Assembly: GCA_025618425.1 (NCBI GenBank)
Contig: CM046846.1
Coordinates: forward strand, 34,639,538 to 34,703,537
DNA: 64,000 nucleotides
From: Heliocidaris tuberculata
Taxonomy: Eukaryota; Echinodermata; Echinoidea; Camarodonta; Echinometridae
Direction: 5' to 3'
Part shown: in pieces, positions 10,716 through 22,582 of the stretch
Position numbering within the stretch: position 1 is the stretch's first letter
How the letters are laid out: the number at the start of each line of letters is the position of its first letter
Notes under the pieces: model-generated
What the model saw: only the letters and a program-made list of their open reading frames with translations
Told to the model about the DNA's origin: nothing
The model's database searches: none
Program-made: the position numbers and the translations under genes

Positions 10716-13683
10716 TAATATGTGACCCTGCACGACGGTTTCAGGCGGAAGTCGCAAAAATCAAAAAATCTAATTTTACATCCTCTAGAATCTCTGGTTC
10801 ATAAGCTTTAAAATGATGTATAACAACTCTATTTTGCTCAAGTAGAAGTCATCGTAAAAAGCGATTAAAAACACGGAAAGTATCAGAATAGGAATCTAAA
10901 TAACGGAGAAAATCGCATTCAAAGTTTGGGTGCGAAGCAAAGGCTGAGGGTGCGAAATTCAGCGTGACCCGCTTCGAAACTTCCTTAGCAACGTTCCCCC
11001 TAGTCTAGATTCTATCCGTTTTTTATATTTGGTTTATTCCCTAACGCTGCTCTTTCTCTACACGCATATCCCACACATGCACAGAGCGCGACTCTCCACT
11101 AATCGCGCGATCCCCACAATTTCACCCGTCGTTGCGAGGGTCGATTTGGAAGGGCTATATCAGTTTTAGCGTTGGGGGTGTATTATTTTCTCAACGGATC
11201 GCGTTCGTGCGCGAACAGTCCAGGCAGTGGACTACGTTCCCCCTTGAACTTGCCCTCTCGAGCATGAGGCAGAGTAGCGTGCCGTGTGCAAACAAAAAGA
11301 AATTACTCAAGCGGTACACTGTCACGTGACAGGCTCGCTCCATTGGTCAATGGCTGACCCAGGGCTGACCATTGCGCGGGCTTTTTGTTGACTTTTAGCC
11401 GCGGACCTGAAGGTGGATTGGTGACACCGCAAACGCAATCGTTGTCCATGCTAAGAAACCATTTTACACTCTTTTCGTATACTTAACCAGCATGAATAAA
11501 ATCGGAATAAATCTTGTCTTGACAAGAATTAATAGAACGAGACACGCAATTCAGCGGGAGGGTGGGGGTGAAAAAAGGGCTCCTTCTTGTTCATTTTCAA
11601 TGCAAGAATCAATAGCAAAATAGCGCCGAGAAGCTTGGGGATGATATCCTCATAGCGGGCTCGCCAGGGCAGGATCTTCTCACCTTCACTCACTCAACAA
11701 CCGCATGATTACAAATGAGGATTACGTAGTATTTGGCAAGTGAGGCAAACAGTTAATACCCCCACCCCAGAAAGGGAGAGATAAATAGATAGAGAAAGAG
11801 AGGGGGGGGGGGGGGCGGAGCAATATTATTACATGTGCATGTAGTTGCATTTACGGAGCATTATTCTATTTCACCTGTGACTAGAAATTGAAATATCGAA
11901 ATTACCAAATTTACATTGTTAACATGTTAAAACTACACTTAACAAGTATTACGTAGACTTCCAAGACCCTCCCCCGTCTTATTTTGTTTTCGCATCCTTC
12001 ACAATGCTAAAATAAAATGCACCCTCTGGAAAAAAAAATAATAGAAAATTGCACCTCTTTAAACTTTTAATGTATGATAGTTTAGACACGTATTAATCAA
12101 GCTAAAAGAAGAAGAAAGGAAAACAATTTTAAAGGAAATCTCAGGAGTTTTCGACTTTAATCAAAATATTACGTTAACAAAAAAAAAAGGGTCAGACGCT
12201 CATTCCGTTTCCCATAAAATTCTGTCACATTCTCCATTATACCATCATGGCTTCTTAAAACTAGCCGCGAAGCGAAAGTGACTGATAGTCCTACTGAATT
12301 AAAAATAATTGGATTTTGAAAAGAGACTTCATCATGCTGATGGCGATGAATTGTTTAATATCATATGAAATAATTTTATGAACGTTGAAAAAAAATTAAA
12401 AACAGGCTGATATAGGACGACATTCTGACATTATCGCGAACGGGAAACCATATACTTTCCCGTAGAAAAATAACAAAAGCGATTGCTATCTCTCGTTGGG
12501 CCAGGTTACCTATATTGTTTTGTTTTGTTTTTGTTTTTGTTTTTAATGTGTAATGTTCATTATTTAAAGGTTTTACGTTATACAAGTCATAATGAACGCA
12601 AAAGAAACTAAAGTGAGCAAATCCAAGTTTTGGAGCAGAGAGGAAGGTGTGACTTTGATGATATCATGGACCATGATGATATGATGCTTCCCCTTCGAAA
12701 TTTTGAAGATTAAACAAAAATAGAGAAAGGCTAGTCGCGTCCCACAAATCAGCATGTTGATACCCATTTAGTTCAAAACGCAGATGTACCTGGAGCTTTT
12801 TTTTTCTTCACAGAAACACAATTACAAAAGTCACAAAAAGGAAGCAGAACTATAATTTGCATAGAGAAAAGAGAATTCAGGGATCATGATACATCGTTTT
12901 CAGACTGTGTTTCATAACTGTTTCAAAACGCTGATTCTGGTTTCGCAATAAATCATTGTACGATAAAGCGCGAGCAGGTGGCAAGGACAAGGAGTTATCA
13001 CAGCCAATGCATACATATTGCCCATGTAAAGAATTCAGATCCTTTAAACTCTTTTCATAAACTTAACCAGCATTATAAGAATCCGTATCAATTGTCCTGC
13101 CCTTGGAGAAGAACAATACAAGACACGCATTTAAGCGGGAGGGTGGGGATGAAAAGAGTTCCTTTTGTTAATTTTAAACCAAGAATCAATAACGCTGAGA
13201 GGCATAGGGGGCATTGTTTTCAAACTGGGCCCGTCAGCGTGGTCAGGGTATGTTCTATTCAACCATAATTCCACCTTACCCATTCAAAACTGCATGTTGC
13301 ATTGTTTCGCAAGTGAAGCAATCGACCAATACACGCCCCTAAAAAAGGGGGGAAGAGAGAGAGAGAGAGAGAGATATCGGGTGTGTGTGTGTGGGGGGGG
13401 GGGCGTTTATTGCACTTAAAAGTAACAAATTCCCCGTTATTTTGTTTGAGCAGCCTTCATGATGCTTTAAAAAAAGGCGCACTCTGAAAAATAAGAAAAT
13501 GCCCCTTTATTAGACATGTCACTTTGAGCAATAATGTACTTTTCGGATTAAAGAAAATTAAATCAAATATTTAAAACACGCATTAAGCTTTTAAAATACC
13601 CTTTTCATTTTAAAGGAAATCTCAGGAGTTAGAAACTATATTGTTTGGCATATAAAGCAAATGATTAATACCCCCCCCCCCCC

Positions 13684-13717
<34 letters not shown>

Positions 13718-16396
13718 AGGTCGACTATTTCATTATCTTATTAAAGCAGACAGGTGTTTTATTTCACCGCATAAATGCCAATTCTAGGTGAAGAACACCC
13801 ACTTTCGAAAGTTAATGGTGCCCTTCCTATTCTGACATCCATCCCCTCCAATAGTTACTCTTTGTTTAAGAAATAGATATATAGGCATGTTTTTTTGTGA
13901 GACAGAAGTCGCTCGGCTATCCTAAAAAATGTCAATGGTCTGGAAATTTGAACTGGAGAATCCGAAAGTCCAATCTCTGAACATTTTGTTGGACTTTGTC
14001 ATTTGCAATTATACACTCATGTCATGAAAAGAAAACAAGCTTTGTTTTTTTTATTCTATATTAAAGCAAATTGATTTTATAAAGAGGAGATAATCTTCTG
14101 TACCTGATGAAAATACGTGTAAAGCAAAAAATGAAATAAAAGAAAAAAGATATAATTGATTATCGTGCTGTTTATAGGGCTACCAATTCCACCATTCCAT
14201 GTCATAGAAAGCGTAGTAATTTGAAAAAGAGATCAAAATAAAAGAATCGTCTGGACATGTACTAGGTAACTAGGGAACTCTTTTTCAGATTATTTTAAGA
14301 AAGCTGAAATTGACTTTAATAGAGTGCAGATATTGCGTCAAACAAAAGATCTGTTTATATCATAGCGCTGTTCCAACTTGTGTTCCACTCTCTGTTTAGC
14401 CTGAAAAGAGTTAGGAGATGTGAAGAGAAGAAAACAGTTGGCTTTCAAAAAGAGAACAAAATCCACGAAAACAGTGACTGTGACAAGAGCGATTTAATGT
14501 TAACGGGTGAGAATAATGAAAACTGGCTATTTAGCGTGAAGAAAATAAGGATGATCATAAAACGAAGACCAATTTATTATAGCCCTGTTGAAATTCATTC
14601 CACTTTTATTATTCCACGAAGTAGAAAGTGAAGTGAAAAAAAAAACAAACAACTTAGCTTCAAAAAGAGGACAAAAAGAAGGGAAGCACGATGTCAAGTT
14701 TAAAGTTTATACTGATGCTTGATTCAGGAACCAAAAAATAGTAATTTTGGTGGGTTTTTTAAGGTGCATAATTCCGAAGGTTCGTTTTCCGAGGTTCCAT
14801 AATTCCGAATGGTTCGATATTCCGAAGGTTCGTTATTACGAAATTGGAATAGGTTTATTATTTCCGAAAATTAAATGGAGTTCATAACCCCGAAGGTTCA
14901 TAATTCCGAAAATGCAGTAGAACCTTTTCATTTTCTTATTTAATTTTCGGTATCACGAGCCTTTGGAATAACGAACCCTATATACTTCATTTTGGAATTA
15001 GAACCTCAGAGCTCCGGATAAACGAAGCTTCGGAATAACGAACCTCCGGAATAATAAACCTTTGGAATAATACAAGAAATGTTCGAATTATGAACTGAGC
15101 TTTTTTTCACTTTATGAATTATGAACTCCCTTGTTTGAGAAATTTTTATGCCCCAAATTGTATCAGGCCTGTTACTCTTTGAGCACATCTCTTAAGAAAA
15201 TAGCAACTTGTAGAGATTTTAAAAATGAACATGTTATCTAGAGTGACAAAGAAAGATCATCAAACAAAGGATCATTATTATAGCGCCGTTTAAGGTGCAT
15301 CCTGCTCTTTATACTGCACCATTAGGAAGCAAAACGAAAAGAACCAAGAGAGCAAAAGGCAGGGAATAATTCATCAACTTCAATGTGTACAGGTGCGTGA
15401 TTTAGAAAAAAAAAATCAATAAACATTGGGGCCTGTGTTGCTTTTTGACCTACACCTTGTAAGAAAGCTCACAACTCTTTAAAATGCCAGGATTAACTAT
15501 TGCGAAGAATAAATGAAGACGAGTAGACAAAAGGCCATTAACATAGTATCATTTTAAGTGAATCCTGCGCTTTATCATTAGAAAGCCGCAGAGAAAGGAA
15601 ACAAAGGAGCAAAAGGAAGGAAAGCATCGTGTCCACAGCTGCGTCTAGAGAAGAAAAACTGCAAGAGGGGCCAATAAGTTTGGCAGATATTTGAAAGCGG
15701 GCCCGGTATGGTTATTTCCCGAATAGTTTTTCCGCTAGGCTTCGTTGCGACCTCGCTCTAATGCATGAACAAAACAAACTATATACCTACTGCTTTATTA
15801 AATGGATAATTAACTAAAGAGAAAGGGTACAATTATTATGAGCTTTATACCGCGACTGACTTTCTTATTTGTCTTACAAGTGAAACAAAAAAATGGATGG
15901 TAAAACGAATTCATTACAGAAAAGGACGATTTGATTTTATAAAGAATATAATTCGACGATTTCAAGTTGAATGCACCCACCGGTCATGCATATTCAGGTG
16001 CCTATTTACATGACAAGTAGGTGTACCAAGAATGACCAATCACAACGCGCTAAGCCGTCAGGCTGAGGATTACGTCATCCGGCATACGAGGCCACGCCGC
16101 CTTAGCAACAAAAGAGAGGTGTGCAAAGATCGATCGAGCGAGCAATGTAAATTTTCGAAAACGAAAATCCTGACGAAGCGTTTTGGAAAGGGTAAATACA
16201 AACACAGTTTTCAGGTACTTGTACTTAGTATTTTGACTTCAAATTTTAGGAAGTGGTAAATGAATCATTAAAAAATCCAAATACGTAAAAAAAGAAATTT
16301 GGGGAAAAAATGAAATTTACACTAAAACACGCTATTTATAGACAAGTACCACTTGCGACTTCCGCCTGGTTTCGTCGTGAGCGGTCACATATGAAC
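10716..16396. other. Non-coding 5.7 kb interior built of diverged repeats, possibly a second nested element
   Basis: Short inverted ends containing TGTGACC, CACGACG and CAGGCGGAAGTCGC occur at 10716-10765 and 16350-16396, suggesting an element nested in the larger insertion. Inside, several families of diverged direct repeats recur: the 11440-12150 region resembles 13030-13640 (AGCGGGAGGGTGGGG, AAAGGAAATCTCAGGAGTT), and a TAATACCCCC-plus-GA-repeat block appears near 11738, 13306 and 13650. An ATAGCGCC...ATCCTGC block recurs near 14350, 14578, 15282 and 15540. No frame over 100 codons looks like protein. Confidence 0.5.
14747..15080. repeat. Degenerate TTCCGAA/TTCGGAA arrays in inverted orientation
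   Basis: From 14770 to 14910 the motif GGTTCRTAATTCCGAA recurs with changes. From about 14990 to 15075 the same motif recurs in the opposite orientation (TTCGGAATAACGAACC). The two halves could pair. Confidence 0.6.
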
Positions 16397-16689
16397 AATA
16401 CGTCACTATAAGAATATATGACCTAGTGAAGTAGGTATTATACACACACACACATACATATAGAGTCCATCTTTCTCTTAAGAAAGATAACACCTTCATT
16501 TAAGAAATACATGCATATGTGTACGTATGTATATATTTAAGTATTCTGTATCTATGTACTAGGTGTTACAAAAAACATTTCCCACTATTGATCCTTAATA
16601 GTTTAAAAACTATATATCAGATAGCACTGACATTGATATGAATAGTGTACAATTTTGTTGGAGGTAATTTAAAAATGAAAGCATAAATC

Positions 16690-17278
16690 AAATGCAAATG
16701 CAAACTTGTATATACTTGTATATACTTCTCATATAGATCCCCAAAGAAGCCCATGTCACCTTAAAAAGCAAAACCGACTAGTCACCACGACAACCTTGTC
16801 CACATGGTAATCATTCACACTCATTATCTATATTGTTTGCAAATATTCATAGAAATATTATTTACAGAAATAGATTTGTAAATATAGACATGCAAGTATC
16901 TTTTCACACATTGATTTATTCTTTCAAAAAATATGCAAATGTATAATAATGATGATGTTAATAATATACTACTACTACTACTACTACTACTACTACCACT
17001 ACAACTACTACTACTTCTTATAATAATAATAACAGACATAACAATAACAATGATGATGATAATAATAATCATTATAATAATAAGCCACATAATTAATATT
17101 ATTACAATTATATTGATTAGTACTTAACCATTGTAAGAAATTGAAATGTTTATTCCGATGTAAATGTCAGCAATCATTTTGTGTTTTTATACAGTCCTGA
17201 TGAAGATCATTGATCGAAAGCTTGACAAATAAAGGAGGACAATAAAAGCTACGACCGTCTCATAGTGACATTTCTTTC

Positions 17279-17284
<6 letters not shown>
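16690..17284 (-). repeat. Outer inverted repeat, right arm
   Basis: Reverse-complement partner of 9958-10425. It carries an extra ~160 bp block (about 16803-16955) compared with the left arm. Confidence 0.88.
17197..17219 (+). ncRNA. Hammerhead-like core motif, right arm copy
   Basis: CTGATGA, GATC-ATT-GATC mini-hairpin and GAAA, identical to the left-arm copy but on the opposite strand. Same caveats: extra A and no clear stems I and III. Confidence 0.25.
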
Positions 17285-17322
<38 letters not shown>

Positions 17323-17395
17323 TAATGTACAGTAATGTACAATACACTGCAGTTTCTAAAAGTGCTCAACTGGAGGAGCTGTGTATAATTTTATT

Positions 17396-17501
17396 GGCTA
17401 GATAGTTTAGCTTATGAGTCGTACAGCCTGTTTCACCCGAAGGTTCATCAGCGTCTTCGGGTGAAACAGGCTGTACGACTCATAAGCTAAACTATCTAGC
17501 C
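17396..17501 (-). ncRNA. Perfect 47-bp-arm hairpin containing a hammerhead-ribozyme-like core
   Basis: Bases 17396-17442 and 17455-17501 are perfect reverse complements around a 12-base loop. On the minus strand the loop and following arm read CTGATGA, ACC-TTCG-GGT, GAAAC. This is the hammerhead catalytic core with a three-base-pair stem II closed by a TTCG tetraloop. After GAAA, ACAGGCTGT could form a very short stem III followed by a UA cleavage site, as in the minimal hammerheads of Penelope-like elements. Stem I pairing is weak in a monomer, and the long hairpin would compete with the ribozyme fold. It lies between the insertion and the leftward Polinton genes. Confidence 0.45.
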
Positions 17502-17927
17502 ATTAAAATATCTGTAATGAATACAGTTCCAGTTGTATGGAAAGACTAAACATGAAGATTTTTTTTTGCTGAAACGTGATTAAAGAAGATAATCCCTTAG
17601 AGTTAAAACATGATTAAAGAAAATAATCCAAGAGAGATACTTGAGAGTCTAACATGTAAACCTATATCTCTTTTTATCGTACAATAGCACGGTACAACAA
17701 TACACAATGCATGTTAATCATAAAAAATGTTTTAGAAAAAAACAAACATTGCAAATACAAACAAAATCAAAACTTTTCGTATCATCTAGGTAGAGGTAGA
17801 GCAGCATCTCTTTACATTGTACGATAGAACGGTACATCAATACATGCAAATCATAAAGACGGGAAATATTGCAACTATCCATAGTGGTATATACATGTTT
17901 ACTTTTGGGTACTTATTTCACATCTTT
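17502..17927. other. Spacer, nothing recognised
   Basis: AT-rich, with a loosely repeated segment (CGTACAATAGCACGGTACAACAA near 17678 and a similar one near 17818). No coding signal. Confidence 0.5.
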
Positions 17928-18693
17928 TCAAATTTTCACAAAAGTGGATTTCTTAGATTTTTGGGATGGTGCACGCAGAGGCGTTCTAGACCTCGTGTTG
18001 ATGATGGGTGGTGGTTGTGGTAACACTTTGGGGGACTTTGTGGCACCGATGCCTTTCAATTTAATTTGTTGCAAGATTTCACGTCTGTCTTTATTCATGA
18101 TCAAAGGCTCTGGTACATTTGCGTCTCGCAAGACGTGTAAGAAATATTGCCAGCCAGTAGGCTTGGCCGTTTTACGATCTTTCAATATATCATACATCAA
18201 ATCAATCATATTTGAACCTCCTATAACCTGACCATTAAAAATCAATTCACCTCGTGTATTCCAACTCCACAAAGCATCTTGACGTTGCTTCAAGATATGA
18301 TCCATCAATAATGTGGCCTTGTGTTTCAATGTTACTGGTAACATCTTTAAAACTTGTTCCCTCATGGAGCTCGTTCGCTCCGTCTCACTCTTTGGGAGTG
18401 CATCTCGAACGTTACTTTCTGGAGAAGGCTGTTCACTGACTCTAAGGTGAATGGACGTAGGCCTTGGCTCGTGTTGCTGCAACTGGAGATACTTTTGTAA
18501 AGCTTCATGATACAGTACCACTTTTTCTTTTACCTTTTCCTCTTACTTTTACATTATCTGACTCTAAAATGGATCGAATACTCTCGTCTAAGTTGGATAA
18601 CACCTTCAGTGTTGGTTGAGTGCTTCCCATGGATGCCTGAACTGCGCGCGCCAATTCTTCCGGCACCAACGTCATTTTCTTGGTATGTTCCAT
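17928..18693 (-). pseudogene. Conserved Polinton protein of unknown function, one frameshift
   Basis: ATG at 18691-18693 gives MEHTKKMTLVPEELA, then a basic stretch. The frame breaks in an A-rich run near 18515-18535 and resumes with VVLYHEALQKYLQL. The second part holds the conserved block WSWNTRGELIFNGQVIGGSN followed by IDLMYDILKDR and KPTGWQYFLHVLRD, a combination I associate with a Polinton-specific protein encoded next to the packaging ATPase. About 250 residues, mostly helical with a basic C-terminus (SRTPLRAPSQKSKK). Its start almost touches the stop of the gene upstream, consistent with a shared transcript. No enzymatic motif is visible. Confidence 0.65.
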
Positions 18694-19014
18694 CTATCCC
18701 GATCCCATCAACAGCCGCAAGACCGGGCCAAGTATCGCACCTAAAAATCCTCCCTTCTGTACAAAAATCTATCTCCTCGCTTTATGATTGGTGCGTTTAC
18801 CAGCAGCTTGTCGAATGTGCTTCTTATGCCGTGATAAAGTCTTCTTTTGAGTTGCTGTCAGAGGAACATTACCTTTTAAAGTATTTGCGCAGCATTCTGA
18901 AAGGTAGGTAATGAATGTCTTATTGGCATGCTGCAAGAAACCTTTTCGCTGCCGAGGAGTGCACTTGGCGAGCACACGCAGTTCAGGCAAATGGGTCTTC
19001 ACCCTTTGAGTCAT
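18694..19014 (-). pseudogene. Small conserved Polinton protein, in-frame stop
   Basis: Starts MTQRVKTHLPELRVLAKCTP. The body RQRKGFLQHANKTFITYLSECC and PLTATQKKTLSRHKKHIR matches a short basic protein common in Polintons and related cryptic viruses. A TAG at 18769-18771 interrupts it. The same frame then continues with VQKGGFLGAILGPVLRLLMG and stops next to the ATG of the following gene, and that hydrophobic Gly-rich tail is also typical of the family. Expected length ~106 residues. The molecular role is not known to me. Confidence 0.6.
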
Positions 19015-19053
19015 GATGATCGAATGAATAATGAAATGAAATCACATCTTACC

Positions 19054-19692
19054 TTATCTTTTAGGTACGTACACGGTGGTAAACCCATTAGGAAATATGT
19101 GTGTTCTTAACCTGTGGGATTCTGGTGTATTGGTCTTTAAATCAATCAGCAAATAACCGTAAGAATTTTTGGTAGCGTCATGGTAAGCCTCTAGTACATA
19201 TTTAGTTTGACCCCCAATAGAGTTGACGCCCCAAATGGGTTATTTGAGATTTATCTCTGGGATTTTTGTAAATGACCAGATACTGAGCATTTAAACTTAT
19301 GGTACGTGTCTCTTTACCCGCATGAAAAAAGATTCTGAACAATAAATATGACCGACAGATTGCGATGATGCGAACCGCGTGTAAACAGGCTCGTCATGTT
19401 TGCATCTTTGGTGCATTCGGCCATCAAGTCATCGACAACGATCAAATTACGTACACTTGGATCAACAAGACTCTCAAAATTGCATGGAAATCCTTCAATA
19501 AATTCACTGCCTGGTATTTCTTTTTAACATTTCAGTATGGGCTTTCTGATACACTCCATAACACAAAATAATTTTTTGAGATGGTTGTTCAATCATATCC
19601 TGATTTAAGAGTTTTCTGACAAATACAGTTTTGCCACTCCCCGTAGGGCCTGCGACAATGCAGGTTAAAGGATGAACAAATTTAACAGTCAT
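19054..19692 (-). pseudogene. Polinton genome-packaging ATPase (A32/FtsK-like), broken
   Basis: MTVKFVHPLTCIVAGPTGSG begins the protein and contains a complete Walker A (GPTGSGKT). The Walker B Asp pair is found downstream in another frame as LIVVDDLM, followed by the family's FTRGSHHRNLSVIFIVQN segment (sensor region) and an end VYVPKR before TAA at 19054-19056. The first frame stops at about 19504 after KRNTRQ; the rest is spread over at least two frames. The enzyme would pump element DNA into the capsid. Neighbours on the same strand are the polymerase upstream and two small Polinton genes downstream. Confidence 0.8.
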
Positions 19693-19887
19693 GATGAAAA
19701 CCATCTACAAAGTTTCAACCCTCGTCGGAACACACTATCCATGACAAATGACAAAAAAGACGAAGTCCACGGACTTATGAAGGCACATGCTCGCTTGATG
19801 TGATGAAAAATTTTAAGGACACGCAAATACATCCCATTACAAATGCTTACTACCCGGTTTCGATACGGTGACATGAGGTTTACCCCT

Positions 19888-20211
19888 CTATTTTGACAAT
19901 GATGCGAATCCATAATTAAATTTTGGTGAAATCCTATGCCTCCGTAATGATTGTCGGTTCTTGATCAGATGAGAGAGAGATATTGCTTCAAAGTTGGAGG
20001 CCACGTAGGATGAAGACGATGACACAAACTGATGTTCGATGTAAATGTAGGCACTAAGTGCAATAGTTGTGAGAAAAAGAACTAGGATTCCCATCCACGT
20101 TTTAGGTCTCTGCTGCAATGCAAATAGTGTCAAACGCAGAGCTGGAGAAAGCATGCTTCTTGTTCGACAGTTTTCAAACAAATGACGTCCTGAGTAGAAT
20201 GATCGGTCCAT
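19888..20211 (-). CDS. Hypothetical small protein with one membrane segment
   Basis: The frame starts a few bases after the polymerase stop and encodes 107 residues with one strongly hydrophobic stretch (ILVLFLTTIALSAYIYIE) around residues 42-60. Basic residues precede it. Small membrane proteins occur at this place in other Polintons, but I cannot name this one. The 3' part may continue in another frame (RGVNLMSPYRN) past the stop, so it too may be shifted. Confidence 0.4.
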   Translation of the reverse strand: MDRSFYSGRHLFENCRTRSMLSPALRLTLFALQQRPKTWMGILVLFLTTIALSAYIYIEHQFVSSSSSYVASNFEAISLSHLIKNRQSLRRHRISPKFNYGFASLSK

Positions 20212-22280
20212 TAAAAGGAATTGTATCTGGGAAGGGGAGGATCAATTTGCATCGATGTATCCAAAGGAGGGTCAGTCCCTACTTGTTTTACCATGCGTTT
20301 CATGGTCTCGAAGTTGATCAACTGGGAATTCTTGTAATTTAATGTGATGCCTTTCACTTTGCAGGTTGTTTTGCCGGTGTTTACCTTGTACGCGTAGTTT
20401 TTTTGACCTCCTGAGATGAAGGACGTGATATACTTACCGTCTAATTCATCCGTCAATTCTCCTAGATAGTCACCGAGCAGAGGACACCATTCTCCATGCA
20501 CGTCTGATCTTTCGATGTACAGGATACTGTCTGTATCGTAGTAGAGTACGCGTTCCCCTAATCGGTCTAGCACGTCGAACAATTTCATTCTTGCTTGTGC
20601 CGTTGTAAAGGCAGCGATCACCACGTTTGCTTTGGCACTCACCTTTTCAAACTCGTCTTTCCTGACGGTACGTACCTCCACAACATCATCTTTGACAAAA
20701 TTAAGATCGTTGACCTCGATCTCGTCCGACGTCAGGATCGAAGATGATGCTGGTCTCAGGGAGGTTGTTTCTCATCCCGAACCTACCCCAGAAGGAATTG
20801 AGCATGAGTTTGCTGAGTGAAGGCAGGCCTTTGTTTTTCACGATCTTCTCCGGTTCCAGTTCAATCCCTTCATGTTTGTGATAGTTGGCGATGTACTTGG
20901 CTTTCTCCTCCTCCGTGTGACACCAGTCAGGCCATCCCGATGCTTCCTGTTTGGATAGAGTGAAGTGAAGTCTACGTACTTGATTCTTTCTCCCTCTTGG
21001 CACTCATAGAGCAAGCAGCTTGCATTAGTACGTCCACCATAAAAAGCTTCACGAGGATCCAGGGGAATTGGATTTGGAAGCCTCCGTTTGATGTGTTGAG
21101 AGATGGTCTTTTCTACCTCCTCATCCCAGTGGCATTCCCACAGAGTGACGTAATGCCAATCTTTGAGAATGTTTTGCACATACCTTTTCTTCTCCAAGGT
21201 GTCGAGATGCAATTCTCCCATCGTTCTGTGGAGTCCTCTTTCCCACTGTTTGTGTCGAATGAATAGCACTTTGGGCATCCATGCCAATAACAGCCGTTGA
21301 ATTCGTAGACAGTTTTGTTTTCTTCACAATATCCATCCACTTTATATTTCGCCACCCTGACCTCTCCTTCATTGCGTGCATGTCGGATGTACAGTTGTTC
21401 CTTCTCGGCCACATGAGACAGCCATTGTATGGCTTTGTTGGATTGGATGTCTTGTGGTGTGTAACCTCGAGGAGGTATGATGGCAATCGTGTCTTTTTGG
21501 AGGTAGTTTCTTCGAAAGACAAGATGGCATGCAGCGGCGATCGTGATGCACGTAGACAGAGGGTCGACGCCTAGATCAATCTCACACCGTTTCGAAACTT
21601 CCATAAACAGGGTCCTGAACTGCAGGCAGCATCTTCTGAGTATGTCCACGTCACTGACGCAGTAGGCATGTATCTCTTCCGACATGATAAAATCCCACCC
21701 AGACTATACCTCTCCATCATACCAGGCAAGAAACTCTTCTCTCTTCTTGGAGGACATACCTTCTGGATAGTAGTACTTGGCATCTGGCATAGGTCCCCGA
21801 CAGTCCATGTTTGAGTCGGTGTTAAAGAGATGTGGAAAGAAGCCCTTCTTGAGTTCTTCTACTCCAAATGTGGTTGGCAAGGCAGAAAGAGGCATGGCTA
21901 AGAAATTTAATGAGTCGATGAAACGGATGCCACTGTTAGGCACGGTCATGCTCATGATCTTACCACCGGCCAAGATCAATCTTGGGATGATGCAGTTTCG
22001 ATACAGGTATTCTTGTACGAAAATGCCGTCATACCTTTTACAGTTATGTGCGATGAAAGTTGCACCTCGGTTCTCTTCCGTGTCAAATACCCATTCACAA
22101 AAGTCATTGCCTGTGTTGGGTCCTTGAAACACACTGCGCAGAAACCGCAAGCTCTCTGCGCCACACAGTATAGGTATGCTTGCCGATATCTTGCGTGCAT
22201 TCAAAGTCAAAAAATACAAATTTTGCCTTCTTTGGTCGCTCGTCATTATCTTTGGGATGATTCTCTTCTCCTTCACGTTC

Positions 22281-22582
22281 ATGTTCTTCATTAATCATGG
22301 GCTCTCTTATTTCAAATGGATCTTCTGATTGGATGTAGCATAGATGTCCAGCATCCACCAACTTTCTGCATATTTTGCACATCGATCGTCTGGCCACAGA
22401 TGTGTTTCTTTTTCCACTTTTTCAACTGCACATGTTCTTCATCAATCATGGGCTCTCTTATTTCAAATGGATCTTCTGATTGGATGTAGCATAGATGTCC
22501 AGGATCCACAAACTTTCTGCATATTTTGCACATCGATCGTCTGGCCACAGATGTGTTTCTTTTTCCACTTTTTCAACTGCAC
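22281..22582. repeat. 151-bp tandem duplication inside the polymerase gene
   Basis: 22281-22431 is repeated at 22432-22582 with only a few differences by eye (for example ATTAATC against ATCAATC). It repeats the coding of SMCKICRK...GHLCYIQSEDPFEIREP just before exonuclease motif I, and since 151 is not a multiple of three it shifts the frame. Confidence 0.88.

Larger units (their letters stand above)
9958..17284. mobile_element. Inverted-repeat insertion inside the Polinton
   Basis: The sequences 9958-10425 and 16690-17284 are inverted copies starting TATAATGAAAGAAATGTCAC. They are near-identical over the outer ~320 bases; the right arm then holds an extra ~160-base block absent from the left. 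No transposase frame is visible in between. The insertion separates the protease gene from the leftward replication genes and is not part of a normal Polinton. It may be a fold-back or Penelope-like derived non-autonomous element. A target duplication cannot be read because TA repeats abut the right end. Confidence 0.7.

Noticed and set aside
16824..17127. Frames on both strands rich in Ile or Leu/Ser
   Set aside because: Trinucleotide microsatellites inside the inverted repeat arm.
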